This document shows, one piece after another, positions 10,201 to 17,619 of a stretch of DNA of 63,718 nucleotides. Made by a program: the position numbers and the translations under genes. Every line of letters starts with the position of its first letter. Position 1 is the first letter of the stretch. The stretch is from Verrucomicrobiota bacterium. Lineage in GTDB: Bacteria > Verrucomicrobiota > Verrucomicrobiia > Limisphaerales > VHDF01. Below the pieces are notes generated by a model. That model was not told the origin of the DNA. It saw only the letters and a program-made list of their open reading frames with translations, and did no database searches. The DNA lies in assembly GCA_016871495.1 (NCBI GenBank), contig VHDF01000022.1:1-63718 (forward strand). Reading direction: 5' to 3'.

Positions 10201-10412
10201 GTCTTCTCGCCTCCATGGCAGGGAAGGCATTGCTCGACGAGCCTGGAACGAATCGTCTTGGCAAAGAGCTCGGTTCCCTTGGCCAGCCGCTCCGGATGAT
10301 CCGCAGGAACCTCCTTGGCCGCCGCCGGCAAGAACGCCAGTCCAACCAGAAAAACTCCGAGCAAGACCCGAAACCCCGCGCGGGGAAACATGATGTCGAG
10401 GATCTGAAACAT
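7287..10412 (-). CDS. PSCyt1/DUF1549/DUF1553 (PSD1) cytochrome-type protein
   Basis: 1041 residues from ATG 10412. An earlier ATG at 10433 exists, but AGAAGGAG sits 6 bp before 10412 and decides the start. A signal peptide is followed by a PSCyt1 domain with the haem-attachment motif CLPCH (residues about 60-64). DUF1549 (PSCyt2) follows, with YGERWARHWLDVARFAES and a second CxxCH-type motif, CARCHDHKYDP. The PSD1/DUF1553 domain is at the C-terminus. Between these lies a beta-rich insertion. This is the standard partner of DUF1501, encoded 13 bp downstream. Probably periplasmic; redox substrate unknown. Confidence 0.9.
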   Translation of the reverse strand: MFQILDIMFPRAGFRVLLGVFLVGLAFLPAAAKEVPADHPERLAKGTELFAKTIRSRLVEQCLPCHGGEKTKGEFDLATREGLLRGGSEGIAVVPFQPSQSRMLKLLRHEEEPHMPEKKPKLGPEDLALIEQWISLGAPYDRPLVEGKLPPRLASVVSESDKQWWAFRPLKKELSPPAWRGAPPHPIDRFLLHAARDSRLPLAPVADPRSLVRRGSLDLTGLPPSESLIAKFQQRPSPSHWEKLIERWLEGPEYGERWARHWLDVARFAESSGFEHDYDRKGAFHYRDFVIKALNADMPYDRFLQWQLAGDELAPQDPLALTATGFLGAGVFPTQITANEVERTRYDAMDDMLSTASLAFLGLSVGCARCHDHKYDPIPTADYYRMLSTFTTTVRSVIPLDLDPESTRRRMVLWEAALKPLDRQLARVEKQLSTPFHRWLADYSSSAPKPEWRLIEWTNAVSKGGATLRKLEDGSYLAEGKNADADEYTFIAPLPAGSITGLRLDAMADPSLKANGPGRADNGNFGLSRVSLAVRSPGEAKPREVPVTKAAATFEQNRSNLSVQGSLDDNDKTGWAVDPQLGRDQSAVFTLGTPILAEAGTALTVRLVFKVNTRHHIGRPRLSVTDAAVPSLDGPVMPPAVGAILARSGSPDFRKHLTAADRKVLFDWWKLSNPAWRAQAAVTDAHRKKKPDGRVDALICGEGFPALRMHSQGADFFKETYILKRGNTDLKNGVAEQQFLQVLSPGTNLWVSPPPTNAPFSGRRSALARWMTDTENGAGALAARVIVNRLWQHHFGEGLVRSPNDFGKTGEAPTHPDLLDWLASELIRHGWRLKPVHQLIMTSAAYLQSAAPDPRKESADPENRTWTRRTPRRLEGEAIRDSMLAVSGVLDRTPFGPGTFDETSRRRSIYFTVKRSRLVGSMVAFDLPEPLVSQAARPTTTVAPQALFLMNGPQVRDWAKAFARSLALEHPSGSSIANPISIGFRRALGRSPTSDELRESSDFVLAQWKSHEGQGKAEARVLALADFCQVLFGLNEFAYIP

Positions 10413-10465
10413 GCGATGCTCCTTCTCTAACATCGTCGGCTGAGAATGCCAACCCGGATCGCGGA

Positions 10466-12325
10466 CTACTTCTCGATCACAAAATGGTCCCGGATCGTTC
10501 CGTCGATGTCGTAGGCGCGATAAACCAGCCTCGGACCGGAGACTTGCAGGTCGATCACTTGATAGGTGGCGATCTTGGTGAATCCTTGTTCCGTGTAATC
10601 GCGCGGGTCCTGGTCGTAGTGCTTGGTCCCCGACACCGACACAATGTAAATGGTGCCCTTCTTGGGGTCGTTGACCCGCTTGCTGTTTTTCAAGGGATAG
10701 GTGCGAAGGTAGGCGTGATCATGCCCTTGCAGCGCGAGGTCGACGTGATGTTTGTCGAAGATCGGGGTCCATGCGTTGCGCAACGCCTTGTTGTCCCGCT
10801 TGGGCGCCGAGGCATAGGCGGGGTGATGGTACGACACGAATTTCCAGGTGGCTTTGCTGCGGCTCAACTGCATTTCGAGCCATTCGGTTTGGGATTCCGG
10901 GGGAAGGTTCGAATCGAGGATCAAAAACAAGGCGTTGCCGTAATGGAGAGCATAGGCGCGCTCGGGCCGGACGCCCGCCGGACCGTTCCGCGGCAAGTCG
11001 AACAGTTTCAAATAAAGCTCGGGCTGCCCTCCCTGGCATTCGTGGTTGCCGAGGACTGGGACCAGCGGACGGTTTTCGTACACACCGCGCGCGTTGAAAA
11101 GCAGGCTGTCCCAATCGTCGCGCTCGGCGCCGCGGTTCACGAGATCCCCGGCCATCAGATAAAACGCCACGTCAGGTCTTTCGCGGTAGGCGTTCTTCAC
11201 CAGCGTGCCCCAGCGGTCGAGTCCATTTTGGGCGTCGCCCATGTAAACGAAGGAGAAAGGCGCGTCTCCCGCCGGCGCGGTCGTAAATTCCGCCAGCTCG
11301 GTCCAATCGTCCCGGCGCCCGGTGCCGATGGAATAGACATAGCGTGTGCCGGGTTCCAATCCCACCAGACGCGCCGTGTGCCAGTGCACCGAAGGATCAT
11401 TGATGACGAAGGGTGTTTCAATGCGTTCCGTGGCCGCTCCAACCTCGCGAAGGGGCGAAGCATGGAATCGATGGTAGTCGGACTTCTTCTGAAATCGAAC
11501 CCGGCCCTTCTTGATGCGGGGTCCGGTCCGCCACTGAATGCTTTGGGTCGTTCTCGGATCGCCGGCCCAAGTCAATACCGCCAGATCGGGACGGTCTGAA
11601 CTCGGGTGATCCGTGGTGGTGAGAACGTTCACCAGTTTGCAGTTCGAGCGCGAGGCATACACCGTTTGAATCAGGGTGCTGCCGGCGAGTGCCTCAGGCA
11701 GTTTCTCGAACTTCTCGTCGCGATCGACGTAAGGTTTGAGGCCGGGGATCGCAGGTTGGACGCGGAGTTGGCCGGGATAAAGGTCGGAGATTTCGAGCGC
11801 GGCGCCGTCGGATTCTGGTTTCACGAAGACGGCGTAGTGGCGTCCCGATCCGTCGATGGAGTTGACTCCCAGTTCTACTTCCCCGGCGGGAAAGGAGCGT
11901 TTCCACAGGTCCCATTCATAGTCTCCACCGGCCTTGAATTTCTTCCCGAACTTCGTGAACCCCCTTTCTTCAAGCCAGAAGGGTTGTTTGCCCAGGCCGG
12001 CATCCCGGACCACGATGATTTCAGACGGAACCTGGATCCGAAATCGAAGGTGCTTGGAGGCGAGAATGCGGCGTTCTTCCGGAGTCAGCGCGGCGAGAAC
12101 CTGAGACACGCTTTGCGTGCGGACTTGTGCCACGGTCCAGGTCTTCTTGAATCGAGCCACGATGCCGGCGCTGGTGTCATGGATGGAAAGATGGATCGCA
12201 TCATGCGCCCAGGCAGGTCCGGCCGCGGAGAGGAGCATTCCAGCCCAAGCCAGCCAAGCGCGAACGACACGGACGCCCGGAATGGAACCGCGAACATGCG
12301 GCTTCGAAAGTTGCGGTGCAAACAT
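10466..12325 (-). CDS. Secreted purple-acid-phosphatase-like metallophosphoesterase
   Basis: 619 residues from ATG 12325, with a signal peptide ending near AGPAWAHD. A fibronectin/PAP N-terminal-like domain (about residues 230-330) precedes a calcineurin-like metallophosphoesterase domain. Its metal-binding blocks are all visible: YMGDAQNG, AGDLVNRG, VLGNHE, SYHHPAY and QGHDHAY. This order is typical of PAP-type enzymes that release phosphate from esters outside the cytoplasm. About 200 N-terminal residues do not match a domain I recognise. It precedes the PSD1 gene by 53 bp in the same direction. Confidence 0.83.
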   Translation of the reverse strand: MFAPQLSKPHVRGSIPGVRVVRAWLAWAGMLLSAAGPAWAHDAIHLSIHDTSAGIVARFKKTWTVAQVRTQSVSQVLAALTPEERRILASKHLRFRIQVPSEIIVVRDAGLGKQPFWLEERGFTKFGKKFKAGGDYEWDLWKRSFPAGEVELGVNSIDGSGRHYAVFVKPESDGAALEISDLYPGQLRVQPAIPGLKPYVDRDEKFEKLPEALAGSTLIQTVYASRSNCKLVNVLTTTDHPSSDRPDLAVLTWAGDPRTTQSIQWRTGPRIKKGRVRFQKKSDYHRFHASPLREVGAATERIETPFVINDPSVHWHTARLVGLEPGTRYVYSIGTGRRDDWTELAEFTTAPAGDAPFSFVYMGDAQNGLDRWGTLVKNAYRERPDVAFYLMAGDLVNRGAERDDWDSLLFNARGVYENRPLVPVLGNHECQGGQPELYLKLFDLPRNGPAGVRPERAYALHYGNALFLILDSNLPPESQTEWLEMQLSRSKATWKFVSYHHPAYASAPKRDNKALRNAWTPIFDKHHVDLALQGHDHAYLRTYPLKNSKRVNDPKKGTIYIVSVSGTKHYDQDPRDYTEQGFTKIATYQVIDLQVSGPRLVYRAYDIDGTIRDHFVIEK

Positions 12326-12453
12326 CAACGGAGGCTAGCTCCCGGCGAGGGCTGAAGGCTATGAAGTTTTGGCGAATTTCGAGCGACAAACAGGACGCGG
12401 GAACACGGCAGTTTTTTCTCGCGTGAAGCGGAGGCGGGCTGGATTCTGGGGCC

Positions 12454-12837
12454 ATGGGACCGTTCCAAATCATTTTCAATCCGACCAGCGCGGCGGAATT
12501 GGCGCGCATGCCGAAGGATTTGCAGCTCTCCATTCTGGGTGAATTTCGGGGCTTCCCCCAGGAAGTCGTCGCGAAGGATGGAGAAAGCTTCGGGAAGTTG
12601 GAGCGTCAAAACCGGGTGCTGCATCGGTTCCGAATCGGCGATTACCGCCTCTATTTCGAACGTCATCCCCTGGGGGTCGTGGTTCATCGCATCTTGAGCA
12701 AGAACTCCCTCAAGGATTTTCTTTACCGGTCCAGTTTGCCCGTGGGCGAGGACGAGGCATTGCAGACGAATCCGAAGTTCTGGGAATTGATCGAGTCCGC
12801 CAAGACGGGTGGAAGAAGCAAGTCCGCCTCCTCCTGA
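12454..12837 (+). CDS. RelE/ParE-type toxin-like protein, orphan
   Basis: 127 residues. FNPTSAAELARMPKDLQLSIL followed by LRVLHRFRIGDYRLYFER-like sequence matches the compact RelE/ParE mRNA-interferase or gyrase-inhibitor fold, where a central R-x-G-x-Y-R-x-x-x-E strand pair carries the active residues. A C-terminal 30-residue basic/Ser tail is extra. No antitoxin-like ORF lies on either side: upstream is the divergent metallophosphatase and downstream is repeat A3. It is therefore a solitary toxin-like gene or a domesticated one. Confidence 0.6.
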   Translation: MGPFQIIFNPTSAAELARMPKDLQLSILGEFRGFPQEVVAKDGESFGKLERQNRVLHRFRIGDYRLYFERHPLGVVVHRILSKNSLKDFLYRSSLPVGEDEALQTNPKFWELIESAKTGGRSKSASS

Positions 12838-12847
12838 CCTGCCGTGC

Positions 12848-13196
12848 AACCCGAAGCGGTCTGTCGTGTGGCGCAGGCTGCCCAGCCTGCCGTATCGCCG
12901 ACGGCCCGTCGGCCCGGCGGGTGAAGAACGACGCCCTTCCATGTTCTCCACGCGCCTGGCCCGGATCATTCATCCTGAGCTTGAATCCGCGACCGTGTGC
13001 CGCGTGAGGGCACGCGGCCTACCATCGCGCCTGCCTCTGTGTTTGGAGGCCCGGTGTCATCACCGGGCGTCCCGTGCATGAAATAGGCGGCCTGGTTTCC
13101 TTCGTCGCCCCGCAGGCTGGGCAGCCTGCGAAACAGCAGACAGGGCTGTCTGCGTGACCACGACAACCCGGTCACCGACAACCTCTGGATGCACCG
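12848..13196 (-). repeat. Repeat family A, copy A3 with internal insertion
   Basis: A minus-oriented family A element whose two halves are separated by about 130 bp of unrelated sequence (roughly 12963-13097). Both outer GCAGGCTG hairpins, CGCCGACGG/CCGTCGGCC and GCAGACAG/CTGTCTGC are present. It occupies most of the gene-free stretch 12838-13269. Confidence 0.8.
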
Positions 13197-13206
13197 CCTG
13201 ACCTGG

Positions 13207-13237
13207 AAAGCAAACGCGGCGCTCCTGGGAGCGCCGC
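13207..13237 (-). terminator. Probable intrinsic terminator of efp
   Basis: On the minus strand a 10-bp GC-rich stem (GCGGCGCTCC/GGAGCGCCGC, 13216-13237, two-base loop) is followed by GTTTGCTTT. It lies about 30 bp beyond the efp stop. The U-run is interrupted, so this is a moderate call. Confidence 0.5.
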
Positions 13238-13269
13238 CTTCAAAAACGGTTAGGGAAACGGAAAGGCGC

Positions 13270-13827
13270 TTAGGCGCGCTCCATGTATTTCCCGGTGCGC
13301 GTGTCGATCTTGATCTTTTCGCCGGTCTTGATGAACAAGGGCACCTGCAGGGTGATGCCGGTTTCCAGGGTGACGGGCTTTTGCACGTTGTTGGCGGAGT
13401 CGCCGCGGATGCCTTCAGGGGCGTCCGTCACGGTCAGGACCACACTGGCGGGCAATTCGATCGAGACCGCCTTGTCCTCGACATAGGTCATGGTGACCGG
13501 AGCGTTTTCGATCAGATAATTCTTGGCATCCCCCACCAGTTCGGGAGGGAGGGTGGTTGATTCAAACGTTTCGGGATCGCTGAAAACGTAGTCGTCGCCG
13601 TCCATGTAACTGAACTCCATCTTCCGCGTCATCATCGGCACCACTTCGACCTTCTCGGTGGAACTGAAACGCACGTCGGCGGACTTGCCGGTCTTGATGC
13701 TCCGAATGCTGGCTTGGACGAACGCGCGCAAATTGCCCGGGGTGCGATGCTGGGTGTCGAGGACAACGGCAATGTCGCCATTGTAAATGATGGCCATGCC
13801 CCGGCGAAGATCGTTGGCTGACGGCAT
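13270..13827 (-). CDS. efp: Elongation factor P
   Basis: 185 residues from ATG 13827; an upstream in-frame extension to 13923 has no family match. The three beta-barrel domains of EF-P are complete (KOW-like 1-65, OB 66-130, C-terminal 131-185), ending in the conserved TGEKIKIDTRTGKYMERA-like motif. EF-P binds between the P and E sites and relieves stalling at polyproline. The domain I loop tip reads HRTPGNLRAFVQ: the position of the modified Lys34 of E. coli EF-P is Asn, so beta-lysylation is not possible at that site. The gene is monocistronic, with a likely terminator downstream. Confidence 0.93.
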   Translation of the reverse strand: MPSANDLRRGMAIIYNGDIAVVLDTQHRTPGNLRAFVQASIRSIKTGKSADVRFSSTEKVEVVPMMTRKMEFSYMDGDDYVFSDPETFESTTLPPELVGDAKNYLIENAPVTMTYVEDKAVSIELPASVVLTVTDAPEGIRGDSANNVQKPVTLETGITLQVPLFIKTGEKIKIDTRTGKYMERA

Positions 13828-13960
13828 AATGAATCTCTTCGAAAATCGTGTTTCTGACCGCGTGCTTCCCGCTCTGAGTGGAAGCGGAGCCCGCGAAGCT
13901 ACCCAAGCACTTCTCGATTGCAAGCCCTGAGTTTTGTCAACTTCTTGCCGCCGCGCATCC

Positions 13961-14166
13961 CGAGGTGGTCCGTCGTGTGGCGCAGGCTGCCCAGCCTGCT
14001 GTATCGCCGACGGCTCGTCGGCCCGGCGGGTGAAGAAGGAGGCCCTTCCATGCTCTCCACGCGCCGGTTTCTCGGCGTCGCCCCGCAGGCTGGGCAGCCT
14101 GCGAAACAGCAGACAGGGCTGTCTGCGTTACCAGGACAACCCGGTCACCGACAACCTCTGGATGCT
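13961..14166 (-). repeat. Repeat family A, copy A4
   Basis: A complete minus-oriented copy (about 206 bp) without the A3 insertion. It fills the gap between efp and the prepilin-like gene (13828-14261), in which no gene is seen. A3 and A4 are in the same orientation and flank efp. Confidence 0.85.
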
Positions 14167-14261
14167 CCGTTCTTCCCGTCCTGCCTCCCCCCTGTGCCTC
14201 GGGTTGTCCGGTTGACTTTTGTTTTCGCAATGGGGAGCTTTAAGGCGTCACCTGAGCCACC

Positions 14262-15107
14262 ATGAAAATCTTGAATGTCACCGTCTCGATCCCCGGTCTG
14301 AATCGTCAAACCCGCCTTTGTCCTGGCCGGTTCAAGCCCTGCTCCGGCTTCACTTTGATTGAACTCCTCGTGGTGATCGCCATCATCGCCATCCTCGCCG
14401 GGATGCTGCTCCCCGCACTCGGCAAAGCCAAAAAGGCCGGCCAGGGCGCCGTCTGCAAGAGCAACATGAAGCAGATCACGCTCGGCATGATCATGTATTC
14501 CGACGACAATGCGGATGTGCTCCCGTGGGCCACCGGTGGCGTCGATGAGAATCTCACGGCCGATTGGGTTTGGGGCGGGCAGGATCGAGCCGCCCTCGAC
14601 AACCGCAACAACTACATCCGCACCCCCCGGAGCTTTGGGTTTCACGCGGAGGCCGGATCCATTTTTCCCTTCGTCATGGGCCAGGGGCTGGTGCGCCCCT
14701 CCACGGGGAACAATGTCGATAATTACACCAACTCCTTCAAAGTTTACCAATGCCCGAGCACGGGCACGATCGGGCAGGCTTTGCGCGTGAACTTTTCCAT
14801 GAACGGCATGATTGATGGACGGGACGGGAAAGGTCAGCCGCCGAAAGGCGTGCGGGCCACCTCGGTCATCAATCCTTCCAAGAAGTTTATGCTCATGCAG
14901 GAGGATCCCAAGGCCATGGTGAATGCCAGCGTCAGCCCGGGGGGGTCGGTGGACGACTGGCCGCTTACCCTTCATAACGGCGGATTGAACAATGGCTTTG
15001 TCGACGGTCACGTGGAGTTCATGAAGGACAAGGTGCTTCGCCCCATCGTGGCGGGCACGAATCAGCGGCTCACGGCCGGCCGGTTCGATCCGAGGTCGGC
15101 GGATTAG
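14262..15107 (+). CDS. Prepilin-type N-terminal domain secreted protein (pseudopilin-like)
   Basis: 281 residues. A 28-residue leader precedes [10 protein letters not shown] and its hydrophobic helix, the prepilin peptidase signal. [21 protein letters not shown] and a late [20 protein letters not shown] (H-x-G...DGH motif) define the same DUF1559-like class as the protein at 4435-5295. The leader is longer than usual. Only three bases separate its TAG from the TTG start of rtcB, suggesting a shared transcript, although a functional link is not evident. Confidence 0.85.
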   Translation: MKILNVTVSIPGLNRQTRLCPGRFKPCSGFTLIELLVVIAIIAILAGMLLPALGKAKKAGQGAVCKSNMKQITLGMIMYSDDNADVLPWATGGVDENLTADWVWGGQDRAALDNRNNYIRTPRSFGFHAEAGSIFPFVMGQGLVRPSTGNNVDNYTNSFKVYQCPSTGTIGQALRVNFSMNGMIDGRDGKGQPPKGVRATSVINPSKKFMLMQEDPKAMVNASVSPGGSVDDWPLTLHNGGLNNGFVDGHVEFMKDKVLRPIVAGTNQRLTAGRFDPRSAD

Positions 15108-15110
15108 CGC

Positions 15111-16505
15111 TTGAATCAGCATGATCTGATCCGGCTTGGAGTGCCCTCGGGCGAGGCGACTCGCCGGGCCTTGGATTTCGTCACCCGATACATCCTCAAA
15201 GGGCTCGATCGAACCCAGCTTTCCCAGGACATCGAGCGGGTCGTGCGCGATCCGGCCTCGTTTGTGGACGATCCCCTGCGAGGTGCATTGGCCAGCGCTT
15301 TGGTGCGGGCAAGGCCCGCGCTTCGATCTGAAAGCGCCCCCTGGAAATCCTGGGGCCGGGATCTCGAACCTCAAGCCATCCAGCAACTGGCGCGCGCCTG
15401 CCAGCTTCCCGTGGCTGCCGCCGGAGCTTTGATGCCGGACGCCCACCTGGGCTACGGATTACCCATCGGGGGCGTTTTGGCGGTGGAGAATGCGGTGATT
15501 CCCTACGCGGTGGGCGTGGATATCGCCTGCCGCATGCGATTGACCGTCACCGACTTCCCGGTCCGCGATTTGGACCGCAAACGAGACCGTCTGATCCGTG
15601 CCATCGAGGAGGAAACGCGCTTCGGCGTGGGCGCTTCCTTTCAAGACCGTCGCGAACACGCCGTCATGGATTGCGATTGGAACGTGAGCCCGGTCACCCG
15701 CGAAAACAAGGATCGCGCCTGGAAACAGCTGGGGACAAGCGGGAGCGGCAATCATTTCGTCGAGTTCGGTCTCTTCAGCCTCGAGAACGCGGTGGAAGGA
15801 TTGCCCCCGGGTGAGTATGTCGCCTTGCTCAGTCATAGCGGGAGCCGTGGCACCGGCGCGGCGGTGTGCGATCGTTACAGTCAACGCGCCATGGATCTCC
15901 GCGGGGATCTTCCCAAGGAGTACAAACACTTGGCCTGGCTCGAGCTCGCCAGCGCGGATGGACAAGAATATTGGGCGGCCATGGAGCTGATGGGGGAGTA
16001 TGCGTCCGCGAATCACGCATTGATTCACCGCCACATCGTCGAACATTTGCGCGTCGAAGTTTTGTTGCAGGTGGAGAATCACCACAACTTTGCCTGGAAG
16101 GAACGCCACGTCATCGGAGGGAAGGAGCGCGAGGTGGTGGTGCATCGCAAAGGCGCGACGCCCGCAGGCGAGGGGGTCATGGGCATCATTCCGGGTTCCA
16201 TGGCCACGCCGGGGTTCCTCGTGCGCGGCAAGGGAAATCCGGAATCCTTGCACTCCGCTTCGCACGGCGCCGGCCGCATCATGAGCCGCTCGAAGGCCGT
16301 GGAATGCTTTGAATGGAGCAAGGTCAACCGGACCTTGAAAGAACGGCATGTGCACTTGATTTCGGCGGGATTGGACGAAGTGCCCATGGTCTATAAGGAC
16401 ATCCATCAAGTGATGGCGGCGCAAACCGATTTGGTGGACGTGTTGGGCCAGTTCGATCCGAGGATTGTCAAAATGGCCCCGCAGGGCGAGAGACCGGAGG
16501 ATTGA
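15111..16505 (+). CDS. rtcB: RNA-splicing ligase RtcB family protein
   Basis: 464 residues starting at TTG 15111. An in-frame TAG at 15105 forbids any earlier start, and the N-terminus aligns with the family only from here. RtcB joins RNA 2',3'-cyclic phosphate or 3'-phosphate ends to 5'-OH using GTP and Mn2+. Visible motifs are PDAHLGYGLPIGGVLA, GVDIACRM (metal Cys/Asp), GSGNHFVEFG, SHSGSRGTG, ENHHNFAW, GSMATPGFLVRGKG and HSASHGAGR with the guanylylated His. IACRM in place of the usual IGCGM places it in a divergent RtcB branch. No archease or RtcA lies nearby. Confidence 0.9.
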   Translation: MNQHDLIRLGVPSGEATRRALDFVTRYILKGLDRTQLSQDIERVVRDPASFVDDPLRGALASALVRARPALRSESAPWKSWGRDLEPQAIQQLARACQLPVAAAGALMPDAHLGYGLPIGGVLAVENAVIPYAVGVDIACRMRLTVTDFPVRDLDRKRDRLIRAIEEETRFGVGASFQDRREHAVMDCDWNVSPVTRENKDRAWKQLGTSGSGNHFVEFGLFSLENAVEGLPPGEYVALLSHSGSRGTGAAVCDRYSQRAMDLRGDLPKEYKHLAWLELASADGQEYWAAMELMGEYASANHALIHRHIVEHLRVEVLLQVENHHNFAWKERHVIGGKEREVVVHRKGATPAGEGVMGIIPGSMATPGFLVRGKGNPESLHSASHGAGRIMSRSKAVECFEWSKVNRTLKERHVHLISAGLDEVPMVYKDIHQVMAAQTDLVDVLGQFDPRIVKMAPQGERPED

Positions 16506-16515
16506 ACCGGGTTGG

Positions 16516-16588
16516 TACCCCCACCAGGAATTGAACCTGGATCAACGGTTTAGGAAACCGCTGCTCTATCCATTTGAGCTATGGGGGC
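16516..16588 (-). tRNA. tRNA-Arg (anticodon CCT)
   Basis: The minus strand folds into a 73-nt cloverleaf. The acceptor GCCCCCA pairs with TGGGGGT (first pair G-U), the D-arm is GCTC/GAGC, the anticodon stem GCGGT/ACCGT encloses loop TTCCTAA (anticodon CCT), and the T-arm is CCAGG-TTCAATT-CCTGG. The discriminator is A, and CCA is not encoded. It reads AGG codons and is convergent with rtcB, 10 bp away. Confidence 0.93.
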
Positions 16589-16824
16589 GACCCACTTCAG
16601 CCAAGCCACGGGCGCCTGAAAAGTGAGGCCCGAGCATGGCGCCTTGTCACCCATTCCTGCAACCCTGCACGGCGCAACGCTCGGAGGTTGCCGGACCGCG
16701 GGTGACTGCGGACCGTCAGGTGAAGGTCATCCGTGGGCGTTATTATTGTTTTGCCCCATGGGGCGGCAAGTAGTTTCGCCCTTCTTCAGGACTGCCGGCA
16801 AGCGTTGCCTCTTAAAACAGAAGT

Positions 16825-16931
16825 TGAACCTCCCGACTAACTTGATGCTCAAGTTACTCATCATTCCGCACCCCGACCCGGCGGAGTTCTTTTGCTAGAA
16901 ACGGCAATTCAGCTGCGTCGAGATGCGCAAA
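16825..16931 (+). repeat. Repeat family B, copy B2
   Basis: Begins GAACCTCCCGACTAACTTGATG, then CCGCACCCCGACCCGGCGG and AAACGGCAATTCAGCTGCGTC. It is the second full plus-oriented copy of family B. It lies in the roughly 1030-bp gene-free stretch 16589-17619, in which I see no convincing coding region. Confidence 0.8.
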
Positions 16932-17129
16932 AGCCAGGAATCCCAACGGGATTCCGTCCCGAAGCCCAAGGTAGCTCGTTCCTCGCAACCGTGGGCTGGA
17001 GGACACAATCCCTTTGGGATTGAAGGCGGGATCCCGTCGCCATGGGCATCACCCATTCCGTGACCCATTGAGAAAACACAACGAAGAACGAGGCCGATCC
17101 TTGATGGATCTGGTGAGTGCTTCGTCTTG

Positions 17130-17292
17130 GGAGCGCGACTGTGCTGAAAAGCCAGTCGCAGCCGCGTCGCCAGCCCGGGACGCGTTGAAAAACCGAGATC
17201 GTCTCGACGTTCGGGCATTGCTGCGGCTGGTCTGCGACACAGCCGCGCTCCGGCGTGTTCGGAGCGCGACGGTGCTGAAAGCCAGTCGCAGC
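17130..17292 (+). repeat. Repeat F: two direct copies of a 32-bp unit
   Basis: GGAGCGCGACTGTGCTGAAA at 17130 and GGAGCGCGACGGTGCTGAAA at 17261 both continue with (A)GCCAGTCGCAGC. They are separated by about 100 bp that also holds a related GTCTGCGACACAGCCGCGCTC. The pair lies 330-490 bp upstream of the phosphate operon. No Pho-box-like sequence was recognised here. Confidence 0.6.
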
Positions 17293-17619
17293 AGCCCGCG
17301 CAGGATCAATTTGCTTTGGGGGGACGATTACCCAGGGCATCCTGATGGCCCGGATCGATCTGACCTTGAGGGGATGGTGGGTATCCTTCGGGAACAGCCA
17401 CCGCACAGGAATCAGTGGCCCGGACGGCGGGTTGAAACGAGGCTTGCGAGCATTGTTGCGCCAACGGGAGCAACGACCCGGATGCGGGTTGAGTGACCCG
17501 AGGTTGCGATTTGGACAAGTGGGCGAGCTCGTCGAGTGTTTTTGATGCGCGGCGCGGGAATTCCCCGTTGCAGCGAGTCTGGTGCTCGTGCATTCTCACG
17601 CCGATCCAGGCAATCCAGG

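Noticed and set aside
12809-13081. Small ORFs with peptides such as VVWRRLPSLPYRR in several spacers
   Set aside because: All come from repeat family A and recur at every copy; not genes.
14145-15446. A 433-codon minus-strand frame opposite the prepilin-like gene and rtcB
   Set aside because: Shadow of two well-supported genes, with no family match in its translation.
15111-16588. Functional link between rtcB and the adjacent tRNA-Arg
   Set aside because: The tRNA is on the opposite strand and has no intron; adjacency alone is not evidence.
17300-17619. Pho box upstream of the phosphate operon
   Set aside because: No pair of CTGTCAT-like direct repeats at 11-bp spacing could be found.
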